A DNA stretch of 22,956 nt, from NCBI GenBank assembly GCA_938036785.1, contig CALHWE010000009.1, positions 1 through 22,956 on the forward strand, written 5' to 3'. Position 1 is the first letter of the stretch; each line of letters opens with the position of its first letter. This document shows, piece after piece, positions 1 through 8,508 of the stretch. The DNA comes from an uncultured Candidatus Saccharibacteria bacterium (GTDB taxonomy: Bacteria; Patescibacteriota; Saccharimonadia; Saccharimonadales; Saccharimonadaceae). The notes beneath the pieces were generated by a model. The model was not told the origin of the DNA. It saw nothing but the letters and a program-made list of their open reading frames with translations, and did no database searches. The position numbers and the translations under genes were made by a program.

Positions 1-374
<374 letters not shown>

Positions 375-402
375 AAGAAAAGATGTACTTTTCATAAAAG
401 AT

Positions 403-420
403 GCTTCCCTGTTGGGAAGC
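403..420 (-). other. hairpin in the 16S leader
   Basis: A perfect 7-bp stem (GCTTCCC / GGGAAGC) with a TGTT loop lies in the ~150-nt leader, about 30 nt upstream of the mature 16S 5' end. It could be a processing or antitermination structure. No boxA was recognised. The role is inference. Confidence 0.45.
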
Positions 421-530
421 GTCTATAACTCAAAAATAGACTGACGATGATTATTGCACAACTAAATTGTTAAGATACAAAACGTCTCGTTGTTGGCTCT
501 TGTTTTTGTTCCCTCAACCAGACTGAAACC

Positions 531-559
531 ATCATAGCGTATTTTTTGCGGATGGTCAA
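531..559 (-). promoter_or_regulatory. sigma70-type promoter of the 16S rRNA operon
   Basis: On the minus strand there is a -35 TTGACC (554-559), a 17-nt spacer and a -10 TATGAT (531-536). This is a near-consensus promoter. Transcription would start near 524, giving a leader of about 150 nt before mature 16S. It sits only 14 bp past the stop of the upstream DUF212 gene, so read-through from the gyrase operon is possible; no clear terminator separates them. Confidence 0.8.
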
Positions 560-572
560 CACTTTTTTACGA

Positions 573-1007
573 TTATTTTGTCGCAAAAAATACAACTAGG
601 CCCACAAGCACGCCAAGCAGTGACCCAACGAAGATTTCGAGTGGTGTGTGTCCCTGCGCAGCCCGCGGCAACGTGACGTCGACCCCAGTCTTCTTGATGA
701 CCTGCTGGATGGCAATACCCTGCTCGCCTGACGAGCGCCGCACCTTGACAGCATCGTAGCAAATAATCAACACGAGCAGTGTTGTCACACCAACCAGAGG
801 CGACTGTAACCCCTGCTGCAGCACCAGCACCGTCCAGACAGACAACGATGTGGCGGCATGCGAGCTCGGCATGCCGCCAGAGATGAAGAGCTGGTGGGTG
901 AAGTCCAGCACCTTGCCCTTGGCGTGGGCAATTGCAAACTTAATGACGTGAGCAATTGCCCAGCTGATGGCGATAGCCACAATATATGGCGAGAGATACC
1001 ACGGCAT
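573..1007 (-). CDS. divergent PAP2 family (DUF212, YuiD-like) membrane protein
   Basis: The 144-residue protein matches the divergent PAP2/DUF212 family (B. subtilis YuiD): SGGMPSSHAA near residue 43, KVRRSSGEQG near 88, and GHTPLEIFVGSLLG near 119, with hydrophobic segments between and a C-terminal membrane helix. These are the phosphatase-like signature pieces of acid phosphatase/VanZ-type membrane proteins; the substrate is unknown. The ATG lies 2 nt after the gyrA stop. Its Shine-Dalgarno AGGAAG (1015-1020) is inside the end of gyrA, so it is the third gene of the gyrase operon and probably translationally coupled. Length fits the family (about 150 residues). Confidence 0.85.
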   Translation of the reverse strand: MPWYLSPYIVAIAISWAIAHVIKFAIAHAKGKVLDFTHQLFISGGMPSSHAATSLSVWTVLVLQQGLQSPLVGVTTLLVLIICYDAVKVRRSSGEQGIAIQQVIKKTGVDVTLPRAAQGHTPLEIFVGSLLGVLVGLVVFFATK

Positions 1008-1009
1008 GG

Positions 1010-3532
1010 TTATGCTTCCTTATCCTCGTCTTTTTCGCGCACAATACCGATCGATGAGACAGTATCTCCCTCGGCAAGGCGCATCACTCGCACACCCTGA
1101 GTGGTGCGACCAAGCGTTGGGATATCTTGGAGCGCCACACGGATGGTTTGGCCATTTTGACTGATGAGGAGTGCCTCAGTAGCATCAGGCTCGAGAGTCT
1201 GCACAGCGATAATCGGCCCAGTCTTGGCAGTGACAACCGCTGCTTTGATGCCGACCCCACCCCGCTTATGACAGGGGAAGTTGGCCGCTTTGGTAATCTT
1301 GCCGTAACCGTTTTGGCTAATGACGAGCAACTGCTGGTCGCTACTGGTAACGATATCCATCCCCACCACCATATCATCGGGGCGGAGGCGTACACCACGT
1401 ACGCCACGAGCAACGCGGCCCATTGGTCGGCACTCTGTCTCGCTAAAGCGCACTGCCTGACCAGCTGATGTTGAGATTATTACATCATTGTCACCATTGG
1501 TCTGCTTTATCCAGCGCAGCTCATCACCATCGTCGAGTTTGATAGTAATGAGACCATTCGTACGGATGTTGGCGTAGTCTCGTAATGTTGTCTTTTTCAC
1601 AGTACCCTTGGTTGTCGCCATAAAGAGGTAGCCATCATCGCTTGCATCTTTCGCGTGGTTGATAATTGATGTAATTTTCTCTTCAGGCTGGAGCTGAAGC
1701 AAGTTGACAGCCGCAACACCCTTGGCTGCGAGGCTGGCAGCAGGCACTTCGTACGCCTTAAGGCGGAAGACTCGGCCCTTGTTGGTAAAGAAGAGCAGCC
1801 AGTCATGGGTGTTGGCCGGAATAAGCTGATCAATGCCGTCTTCTTCCTTGGTAGACATGCCACGCTTGCCCTTGCCACCTCTGTTTTGGCGGCGGTATTC
1901 GCTCACTAGAGTGCGCTTAATGTAGTTCTCTGCTGTGAGAATAACAACGGTCTCTTCCTCAGGGATGAGCTCTTCGTCGCTGAATTTACCTAGCTCATGG
2001 TCGATAATCTTGGTGCGGCGCTCGTCACCGTACTTTTCTTTCATCTCAAGCAGTTCCTCTTTGATAAGGCGCAGGATCTCATTTTCGTCAGCCAGGATAG
2101 CCTCAAGCTGCTTGATGAGCTCGTGCAGATAGCGCAGCTCGTCTTCAATCTCTTGACGGTCAAGGCCAGTCAGCTTACGCAGCTGCATGGCAAGGATTGC
2201 CTTACCTTGGATCTCACTGAGCGCAAAACGCTCCATCAACCCCTGCAAAGCATCGTTGTAGTTCTTACTTGCTCGGATTAGTTTAACGACCTCATCGATG
2301 TTATCAAGCGCGATCTTGAGCCCCTCAAGAATATGAGCTCGTGCCTTCGCCTTCTTGAGCTCATATTCAGTGCGGCGACGCACCACAATGCGCCGATGGG
2401 CAATGAACTCACCAAGGATATCGTGCAAGCCAAGTACCCGTGGCTGGAGCCGCATCGCATTTTCGCTGCTGGGTACAAGCGCCAGCATGTTGTAGTGGAA
2501 GTTAGTCTGCAGCGCGGTGAGCTTGTAGAGTTGGTTGAGCACCTTCTTGGGGTAGGCATCCTTTTTGAGGTCGATAACAACACGCACATTACCCCGAGCC
2601 GACTCATCGCGCAAGTCGCTGATAGAAGTGAGCTTCTTCTCGTGGACGAGGTCGGCAATCTTCTCAATCAGTGTTGCTTTATTAACACCATAAGGCATTT
2701 CTGTAATGACGATGCGGTAGCGCCCACGCTTCTTCGCTTCCTCGATGGCTGCCACGGCGCGCATCGTCACGCTGCCGCGGCCAGTGGCGTAGGCTTGGCG
2801 CATTGGCGTGCCACCATAGACCACTGCACCAGTTGGAAAGTCCGGTCCTTTAATGTGCTGCATGAGGTCATCCAGCGTGGCATCAGGGTTGTTGATAAGC
2901 TCGACTGTTGCATCAACCACCTCACCAAGATTGTGGGTAGGGATGTTCGTTGCCATACCAACGGCAATACCAACCTGGCCGTTAAGTAGTAGATTAGGCA
3001 GCTTGGCCGGCAAGACAGTCGGCTCTTGGCGAGTAGCGTCGTAGGTGTCGCGGAATGGGACGGTTTCTTTATCGATATCAGCTAGGAGTGCCTCTGACAC
3101 ACGCGTCATTTTTGCCTCGGTGTAGCGCATTGCAGCAGGCGGATCACCATCCATCGAGCCAAAGTTCCCCTGCCCCTGTACCAGCGGGTAGCGCTCAACC
3201 CAGTCTTGAGCCATACGCACCATGGCATCGTAGATCGAGCTATCGCCGTGTGGGTGGTATTTACCCATCACCTCACCAACGATCTGGGCGCTCTTAATCG
3301 TCTTGGATGTTGGGCCAATGCCCATTTTGTTCATCACATAGACGATGCGACGATGGACAGGCTTCATGCCATCACGCACATCAGGCAGCGCGCGGTCAAC
3401 AATGACCGACATCGAATAGCGCAGGAAGTTATCCTCCATCACGTCCTCGACGGTACGGACCTCCACACTGCGCGAGTGGCTCTGGTCAGGTATGGTAGCT
3501 GGGGTGGTTGGTTGGTTATCTTCTGGCTGCAT
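1010..3532 (-). CDS. gyrA: DNA gyrase subunit A
   Basis: GyrA breaks and rejoins DNA in the A2B2 gyrase that introduces negative supercoils. The N-terminal winged-helix/tower region holds RYSMSVIVDRALPDVRDG and the active-site tyrosine in RYTEAKM (Tyr137 from this start). The quinolone region reads HPHGDSSIYDAMVRMAQ, with Ser98 and Asp102 at the positions of E. coli Ser83 and Asp87, i.e. the susceptible type. The C-terminal part is a beta-pinwheel whose GyrA box reads QNRGGKG rather than the usual QRRGGKG. Start choice: the longer frame begins at 3550, but its SD (GAGGAG) is 15 nt away. The ATG at 3530-3532 has GAGGAA with 6-nt spacing (3539-3544). It follows gyrB closely in one operon. Confidence 0.97.
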   Translation of the reverse strand: MQPEDNQPTTPATIPDQSHSRSVEVRTVEDVMEDNFLRYSMSVIVDRALPDVRDGMKPVHRRIVYVMNKMGIGPTSKTIKSAQIVGEVMGKYHPHGDSSIYDAMVRMAQDWVERYPLVQGQGNFGSMDGDPPAAMRYTEAKMTRVSEALLADIDKETVPFRDTYDATRQEPTVLPAKLPNLLLNGQVGIAVGMATNIPTHNLGEVVDATVELINNPDATLDDLMQHIKGPDFPTGAVVYGGTPMRQAYATGRGSVTMRAVAAIEEAKKRGRYRIVITEMPYGVNKATLIEKIADLVHEKKLTSISDLRDESARGNVRVVIDLKKDAYPKKVLNQLYKLTALQTNFHYNMLALVPSSENAMRLQPRVLGLHDILGEFIAHRRIVVRRRTEYELKKAKARAHILEGLKIALDNIDEVVKLIRASKNYNDALQGLMERFALSEIQGKAILAMQLRKLTGLDRQEIEDELRYLHELIKQLEAILADENEILRLIKEELLEMKEKYGDERRTKIIDHELGKFSDEELIPEEETVVILTAENYIKRTLVSEYRRQNRGGKGKRGMSTKEEDGIDQLIPANTHDWLLFFTNKGRVFRLKAYEVPAASLAAKGVAAVNLLQLQPEEKITSIINHAKDASDDGYLFMATTKGTVKKTTLRDYANIRTNGLITIKLDDGDELRWIKQTNGDNDVIISTSAGQAVRFSETECRPMGRVARGVRGVRLRPDDMVVGMDIVTSSDQQLLVISQNGYGKITKAANFPCHKRGGVGIKAAVVTAKTGPIIAVQTLEPDATEALLISQNGQTIRVALQDIPTLGRTTQGVRVMRLAEGDTVSSIGIVREKDEDKEA

Positions 3533-3553
3533 TGTATGTTCCTCGTTCATAGA

Positions 3554-5542
3554 TTAGATATCAAGCTCCTCTAGGCTGACCTTTGCAGCGTTGGCCTGGA
3601 TGAAGTTCTTGCGTACACTTACTTCGTTGCCCATTAGCTTGGTAAAGATTGCGTCGGCACGCTCGGCATCCTCCAGCTGGACTTGCACGAGCACGCGGTG
3701 CTCGGGGTTCATCGTCGTCTCCCACAGCTGGTCGGCATCCATCTCACCGAGACCCTTGTAACGCTGGAGGGCGGACTCACTCAGGCCAGCTTGTTTGATG
3801 CGGGGTTCGCTTGGGTCTATCTCTACCCCACGAGCCTTGCGTGCTGCAATTTGCTCGTCGTAGTAGGCCTCGAGCGCTTCTTCGTTGTAGATATATTCTT
3901 GCTTGTTGCCCGAGAGACGGAGCTTAAACAGAGGTGGCTTGGCCAAATAGATATGCCCTGCCTCCACCACCGGCTGCATATAGCGGAAGAAGAAGGTCAT
4001 GAGCAATGTGGCAATGTGGCTACCGTCCACATCGGCATCGGTCATGATAATGATGCGATTGTAGCGCAGCCCCTTGATATCAAAGGTGTCACCAATCCCC
4101 ACGCCCATGCCCTTGATGAGGCTGAGGATCTCACGGTTGGCGTACATTTTGTCGAGGCGGGCACGCTCGGTGTTAAGCACCTTACCACGCAGTGGCAAGA
4201 TAGCCTGAGTACGACTGTCGCGCCCAGTCTTGGCCGAGCCACCAGCCGAGTCACCCTCCACGATGTAGAGCTCACACTCTTCGGGGTTTTTACTGGAGCA
4301 GTCGGCCAGCTTGCCTGGCAGGCTTGCGCCATCAAGCGCCCCTTTGCGGATCACGGTATCACGCGCCGCTCGAGCGGCCTTGCGGGCTCGGGCAGCTAAC
4401 GTCGCCTTGCCAACGATCTTCTTGGCCACCGCCGGATTTTCTTCTAGATAGTACGAGAAATACTCGCTCATTACTTGGTCAACGTAACGCCGCACCTCGG
4501 GGTTACCAAGTTTATTCTTGGTTTGGCCCTCAAACTGCGGGTCGGGCAGCTTGACGAGGATAACGGCGGTGAGCCCCTCGCGGATGTCATCACCCGAAAG
4601 GTTGTCATCCTTCTCTTTGAGGAGACCGTTCTTGCGCGCATAGTCATTGATGACGCGGGTCATCGCTGCGCGAAAGCCCACAAGGTGTGTCCCACCATCA
4701 GGGGTGAGCACGTTGTTAGCGAAAGGTCGGACGGTTTCGACGTAGGTATCGTTGTATTGCACTGCCACCTCGATCATCGAGTCCTCGACCTGCTTCTCCA
4801 CATAAAAGACATCGTCGCTCAGCACATCTTTACCAACGTTAAGGTTCTTGACATAACTGCGAATCCCTCCCTCGAAATAGAAAGCCTGGCGCTGCATGGT
4901 ACGCTCATCGTACACAGTGGTGTAGACGCCTTTCGTGAGGTAGGCTTGGTGGCGAAGGTAGTGCACCACCCACTTGTAGTCGAAGTCGACCGTCTCTTTA
5001 AAGATGGTTGGGTCGGGATAGAAGATAATCGTTGTGCCATCGGGCCGGTCGGTCTTGCCCTTATTCTTGAGTGGCACAGTGGTATGGCCACGCTCAAATT
5101 CAATCCGATAGAGGCGTCCTTTGCGCACCACCTCAGCCACGAGACGGCTGGACAGCGCATTCACCACGCTCGAGCCCACACCGTGCAAACCAGACGACAC
5201 CTTGTAGCCACCGCCACCAAACTTACCACCAGCGTGCAGCACCGTCAGTACTGTCTCGAGCGTACTCAGGCCAGTCTTGGGGTGCTTATCTACTGGGATA
5301 CCACGCCCGTTGTCCGTCACCATCAGGCCACCATCGGCCAAGATGCGCACATCGACGCGCGAGGCATAGCCCGCAATCGCTTCATCGATGGAGTTATCAG
5401 CAATCTCCTTAATCAAGTGGTGCACGCCATCGTAGCCCGTGCTACCGATATACATCCCCGGGCGCTTGCGGACTGGCTCGAGACCCTCGAGCACCTGAAT
5501 TTGCGAACCGTCATACGATCCATTATCTACTTGTTTGTTCAT
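3554..5542 (-). CDS. gyrB: DNA gyrase subunit B
   Basis: This is the ATPase subunit of gyrase, 662 residues. The GHKL domain shows RKRPGMYIGST, EIADNSIDEA (catalytic Glu46 and Asn50) and TDNGRGIPVD with a GLHGVGSSVVNALS lid. The TOPRIM domain shows EGDSAGGSAK and DADVDGSHIATLL. The C-terminus ends in the usual YKGLGEM and FIQANA...LDI motifs. At 662 residues it lacks the ~170-residue insert of E. coli GyrB and resembles the short form of Gram-positives. An AGGG-type SD (5548-5553) lies 6 nt before the ATG. It is the first gene of the gyrB-gyrA-DUF212 operon. ParE is unlikely, given the LDI terminus and the adjacent gyrA. Confidence 0.97.
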   Translation of the reverse strand: MNKQVDNGSYDGSQIQVLEGLEPVRKRPGMYIGSTGYDGVHHLIKEIADNSIDEAIAGYASRVDVRILADGGLMVTDNGRGIPVDKHPKTGLSTLETVLTVLHAGGKFGGGGYKVSSGLHGVGSSVVNALSSRLVAEVVRKGRLYRIEFERGHTTVPLKNKGKTDRPDGTTIIFYPDPTIFKETVDFDYKWVVHYLRHQAYLTKGVYTTVYDERTMQRQAFYFEGGIRSYVKNLNVGKDVLSDDVFYVEKQVEDSMIEVAVQYNDTYVETVRPFANNVLTPDGGTHLVGFRAAMTRVINDYARKNGLLKEKDDNLSGDDIREGLTAVILVKLPDPQFEGQTKNKLGNPEVRRYVDQVMSEYFSYYLEENPAVAKKIVGKATLAARARKAARAARDTVIRKGALDGASLPGKLADCSSKNPEECELYIVEGDSAGGSAKTGRDSRTQAILPLRGKVLNTERARLDKMYANREILSLIKGMGVGIGDTFDIKGLRYNRIIIMTDADVDGSHIATLLMTFFFRYMQPVVEAGHIYLAKPPLFKLRLSGNKQEYIYNEEALEAYYDEQIAARKARGVEIDPSEPRIKQAGLSESALQRYKGLGEMDADQLWETTMNPEHRVLVQVQLEDAERADAIFTKLMGNEVSVRKNFIQANAAKVSLEELDI

Positions 5543-5589
5543 TCATTTCCCTCACTATTAGGTCATTCGGGTTACATTACACGCACCTT

Positions 5590-5598
5590 ATTGTATCA
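5590..5598 (-). promoter_or_regulatory. probable gyrB promoter (extended -10)
   Basis: On the minus strand TGATACAAT is an extended -10 (TGn plus TACAAT at 5590-5595). A second possible -10, TATGAT, overlaps at 5595-5600. No good -35 is seen at 17-18 nt. The start would be near 5583, a leader of about 40 nt. Confidence 0.5.
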
Positions 5599-5680
5599 TA
5601 ATCGCCGAGGCAGCGAAAATAACAGGGGTGGAGAGAGTGATTTAAATCATAAGAACTCACCTTCTTTGTATCAGCTCCAC

Positions 5681-5806
5681 CCCCATCACTTCATCCGATG
5701 GAGCGTGAAAATTTGATGTAATAGCGAGTTTTCAGCTCAGCATAAGAGGTCAATACTTGGGAAAATGTCAACTCTTATAGTGTTCCGGAGGAGGGAGTGT
5801 GGGAAG
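5681..5806 (+). repeat. three-way-junction intergenic repeat, copy A (weakened)
   Basis: Same layout as copies at 14032-14161 and 22692-22818. The left arm holds CACTTCATCCGATGGAGCG. Hairpin 1 is 5707-5733 (11-nt arms around an invariant GTAAT loop at 5718-5722; 10 of 11 pairs, two of them U-G). Next come the linker AGCTCAGCATAAGA, a decayed hairpin 2 (about 5746-5776) and the right arm AGTGTTCCGGAGGAGGGAG. The right half is nearly identical to the copy at 22692. It lies between gyrB's promoter and the 3' end of the next gene, outside coding sequence. Confidence 0.75.
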
Positions 5807-5844
5807 GTGAAGCGTGAGATAAAGCAAGAACCCTAAGATTCAGG

Positions 5845-6639
5845 CTACTCATACTTACTTGTCGCAACAAAGATGAAGCCAGCGACAGCCATCACTGGTG
5901 ATGCGACAAACCACGCGATGCCACCATATATCACGATCGACGCCACCATCCCCATCACCAGTAGCGTCGGTTCATTGACAAGAGTACTCAAAACATGCCG
6001 ATGTGTATCAAGAAAGTTAGTCACACCAAAAAGCACCGACACAAACATACCATACAGCGCCATCATCGGTACAGCTGCTGCAAGCATCAGCCAGAGGCCA
6101 GTCTTGCGCTTCATCATTTGATTAAGCGTCGTATCATCTACATCATTACGTTTTGCTGGTATCACTGGCTGCATACCCAGCAATACATACCAGAGGTAGA
6201 GCGAACCAACGAAGCTCGGTATGTTGCTCATGAGAACTGTTGTATTATTAGCTACTAATCCTACAGGGGTGTGCAGTACACCACCACTGAGCCAACCCAC
6301 AATAAACAGCGCCCCATTCACCAGCAACAAGCCAAGCGCTCCAATCCTCTGCCAATACCGATCAGTGCGGTGCGACTGCCGCAGCGTGATGACGCTCTGC
6401 ACTAGTATACTCGCACTCCAAGCGGCGAGGAGCCAGCCAAATACCTGTTCCACCACTGTCAGGCCACTCGCTAGCACCGAGCCCTGCAGACATACGATGG
6501 CTGCATTGGCAATCATCCCCACCCCACCAGCAATCACCCACGCCTCAAGCAATGGGCGGCGCGGCGGTGCAGACACATCAGATGTGCCTGTGTGGCTATG
6601 CTGTTTTGCGCTAGTTGTGGCGATGGATTGCGTTGGCAT
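5845..6639 (-). CDS. multi-pass membrane protein, paralogue of its upstream neighbour
   Basis: Function not recognised. The 264-residue protein has a polar ~28-residue N-terminus and then about six membrane segments (near 32-55, 65-86, 100-118, 136-156, 181-205, 222-258). It shares spaced motifs with the product at 6682-7671: RRPLLEAW, LRQSHRTDRYWQR, GSLYLWYVLL and MKRKTGLWLM. The two are therefore a tandem duplication. The ATG has an AGGAG SD about 9 nt upstream, and only 42 bp separate it from the upstream paralogue, so they are probably one operon. No catalytic motif, signal peptide or binding motif was seen. It may be a lineage-restricted family. Confidence 0.8.
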   Translation of the reverse strand: MPTQSIATTSAKQHSHTGTSDVSAPPRRPLLEAWVIAGGVGMIANAAIVCLQGSVLASGLTVVEQVFGWLLAAWSASILVQSVITLRQSHRTDRYWQRIGALGLLLVNGALFIVGWLSGGVLHTPVGLVANNTTVLMSNIPSFVGSLYLWYVLLGMQPVIPAKRNDVDDTTLNQMMKRKTGLWLMLAAAVPMMALYGMFVSVLFGVTNFLDTHRHVLSTLVNEPTLLVMGMVASIVIYGGIAWFVASPVMAVAGFIFVATSKYE

Positions 6640-6681
6640 GGGGTGGTTCTCCTCTGTTAGACAGTAGTTTTGGTGCTTAAG

Positions 6682-7671
6682 TTATTCGCGCTGGCTGTTT
6701 GCCACAAGCACCATACCAATGATGAGCATGACGATACATGGCACAATCAAGATCATGCCAGCGATCATAAAGATAAGGTGAATCATGCCCAAAAACGATA
6801 GTATTGACGTAAAGATCGTAGTACCTCGGCTTGTGCCGCTCATCAGCATCAACGTCCCCGAAAACTGCGCAAGAGCCGGAAGCACAAATGCCGTCACAAT
6901 CAGCCAGAGACCGATACGTCGACGCCGCATCAAACGAGCATACGTTGTAGCGGGCACATCAGGTGCAGTACGTGGCGCGGTGGTTCGCTTCCTACAGAGT
7001 AATAAGTACCAGAGATAGATGGAGCCGAACACAGCAATGACAGTACTCACCAGCATCACTGTGCTGTTTATCCACACAACCCCCTTTTGCCCGGGGCTCA
7101 CAAAGAACAAATTGTATAGCCATTCGCTCATGATGAGTGCAGCTGGGTTACCCGCCACTAGGAGCAAGGCAAGAAACCGCTGTATATAATGATCTGTCCG
7201 GTGGAGCTGCATCAGCGTGCTGATCCCTTGCACTACCAAGCTCACGCTCCACATGAGGATGAGCCAACCAGCTACCCGCTCTGGCGGTGTGCGATTCACC
7301 TGCCCCACCATCAGTGCACCATAGAAGCTCACCATCGCAGCATACATCAGCATTCCTGCTGCTCCCGTCGCAATAAACGCCTCCAACACTGGCCGGCGGC
7401 GGGCTGTTGCATACGTGACAGAGGTGGATGATGGGGATTGTCCGTTCGTTTGGCTGGGTGATGTATTATCTACGACAGCTTGTGATGAGCTGTTTGGTTG
7501 CGCGCTAGGTGATGGAGCAGAGGTCGTATCTGCCTTTGTTGTTTTCTTCGCAACAGGTTGTGACTGTTGTGATTTTTGTTTAGTGCGCTGCGCCCTGCGC
7601 TTCTTTGGGGATGATGTTGCTTTTGTCTCAGACGCAGCGGGCGCTACTGGGGTTGATTTTTTTCGTGGCAT
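6682..7671 (-). CDS. multi-pass membrane protein with long low-complexity cytoplasmic-type N-tail
   Basis: Function not recognised. Of 329 residues, the first ~90 are disordered: a Lys/Arg-rich part (1-47), then a Ser/Thr/Pro/Gln-rich part (48-88). Six to seven membrane segments follow (near 96-120, 133-155, 165-185, 200-226, 254-276, 286-322). Motifs shared with the downstream paralogue are RRPVLEAF, MQLHRTDHYIQR, GSIYLWYLLL and MRRRRIGLWLI. The basic tail suggests contact with nucleic acid or phospholipid head groups, but that is inference. GGAGG SD lies 8 nt before the ATG, and a TATACT -10 at 7692-7697 precedes it (-35 poor). Confidence 0.82.
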   Translation of the reverse strand: MPRKKSTPVAPAASETKATSSPKKRRAQRTKQKSQQSQPVAKKTTKADTTSAPSPSAQPNSSSQAVVDNTSPSQTNGQSPSSTSVTYATARRRPVLEAFIATGAAGMLMYAAMVSFYGALMVGQVNRTPPERVAGWLILMWSVSLVVQGISTLMQLHRTDHYIQRFLALLLVAGNPAALIMSEWLYNLFFVSPGQKGVVWINSTVMLVSTVIAVFGSIYLWYLLLCRKRTTAPRTAPDVPATTYARLMRRRRIGLWLIVTAFVLPALAQFSGTLMLMSGTSRGTTIFTSILSFLGMIHLIFMIAGMILIVPCIVMLIIGMVLVANSQRE

Positions 7672-7706
7672 AGAACCGTCCTCCTCTGCCTAGTATACGC
7701 GCCCTA

Positions 7707-8084
7707 TCACCGTTTTGCCACATAAAAACATGCAATTGCCTCAAAAGCAAAAACCAGTGCCAGCTCGTACCAGCCACCACGCCCCACCGAGCGCGCCCCA
7801 ATCAGCAGCACTGGTGCCAGCGCCAGTACCGAGCCAAAATAATAACAGCGCCGAAAGCTGAGTGTCACTGCTCGCCGCTGCGCCTCGGGCAGCCAACGCC
7901 GCAGCGCCGCCGCAATGCCCGCCAGCAGGTACGTTAGCAATCCGAGCATCACCACATAGCACAGCACAAAGACGAGGACGATCCCCAGAGGGTGAATCGT
8001 CGCTGGTGTGGTGGTCTGCAGCACAATGGCGAGCAGCACCGCTGCAGCCGTGCTCATACTGGCAAGCAGGATTCTTCGAGACAT
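7707..8084 (-). CDS. small hydrophobic membrane protein
   Basis: Function not recognised. From the ATG at 8082-8084 the protein has 125 residues. A basic start (MSRRILLASM) is followed by about four hydrophobic segments and a basic Arg-rich stretch (ALRRWLPEAQRR) in the middle. The open frame extends upstream to 8138, but the shorter start is preferred because an extended -10 (TGGTATAGT, 8092-8100) lies directly before it with only 7 nt between. This makes a leaderless mRNA likely and puts the longer start upstream of the transcript. It ends about 35 bp before the start of the membrane-protein pair and may be co-transcribed with it. Confidence 0.65.
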   Translation of the reverse strand: MSRRILLASMSTAAAVLLAIVLQTTTPATIHPLGIVLVFVLCYVVMLGLLTYLLAGIAAALRRWLPEAQRRAVTLSFRRCYYFGSVLALAPVLLIGARSVGRGGWYELALVFAFEAIACFYVAKR

Positions 8085-8091
8085 ATCTATC

Positions 8092-8120
8092 ACTATACCA
8101 AGCAATCCGCCTGGTGAGAA
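8092..8120 (-). promoter_or_regulatory. promoter of the small membrane protein, leaderless type
   Basis: -35 TTCTCA (8115-8120), 17-nt spacer ending in TGG, -10 TATAGT (8092-8097). The predicted start is at or within 1-2 nt of the ATG at 8084. No SD is present. Confidence 0.6.
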
Positions 8121-8167
8121 GCCCGAGCAGCCGCACAAAGCAACGCGCTTGCAGCGTCCTCATAGAT

Positions 8168-8473
8168 AAAAAATTAGGACGCCCGGCAGCCGCTACGGGC
8201 TAGAGGTGCTCCACAGTGTGGAGCATGAGTGGTGTGCCTCTGGCATGCGCCGTATAGAACGAGGGCACCACGCGTCAGCGCCAACGATGACAAAAGCACT
8301 TCTATTGGGGGGTACTCTATTAGTATTGGCGGAGCGCAGGCAGTGCCAAAGCTCAGCGCTATGCCGCGCTCTGCCGCTGCCTGGTGTACGCCAATGGCGA
8401 CGCTATGTTGGGTTAATGGTAGGGTAAGCTTTTCCGTTTTATTTTTCTTGGGTATTTGTGTTTGTCAAAGCTT
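8168..8473 (-). ncRNA. candidate ~305-nt structured RNA, class unknown
   Basis: There is no convincing frame, but the minus strand has a promoter (8480-8508), several strong helices and an end signal. In order: GTAAGCTTT pairing with AAAGCTTAC (9 bp, around 8424-8475); a long hairpin with ATTGGCG/CGCCAAT outside, CAGGCAG/CTGCCTG next and AGCGC/GCGCT inside (about 8328-8397); an 8-bp hairpin TGCTCCAC-ACT-GTGGAGCA (8207-8225) enclosed by AGAGG/CCTCT; then GCCCG/CGGGC (8181-8200) followed 7 nt later by TTTTTT. It does not match tmRNA, RNase P or SRP RNA motifs (no GGAAG-type SRP loop). The coordinates depend on the promoter and terminator guesses. Confidence 0.4.
8170..8200 (-). terminator. possible intrinsic terminator of the 8168-8473 RNA
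   Basis: On the minus strand the stem GCCCG(TAG)...(CTG)C-CGGGC spans 8181-8200 and is followed by GTCCTAA and then TTTTTT. The 7-nt gap before the T run weakens it. Confidence 0.4.
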
Positions 8474-8479
8474 ACTTCT

Positions 8480-8508
8480 ACGTTAGCACAAGCGGTATGG
8501 TAAGTCAA
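8480..8508 (-). promoter_or_regulatory. possible promoter of the 8168-8473 RNA
   Basis: -35 TTGACT (8503-8508), 17-nt spacer ending in TGC (extended -10), -10 TAACGT (8480-8485). The -35 is 5/6 and the -10 only 3/6. Confidence 0.4.

Noticed and set aside
5638..5649. 12-bp palindrome TGATTTAAATCA
   Set aside because: Single occurrence, not placed on a promoter; likely chance in AT-rich sequence.
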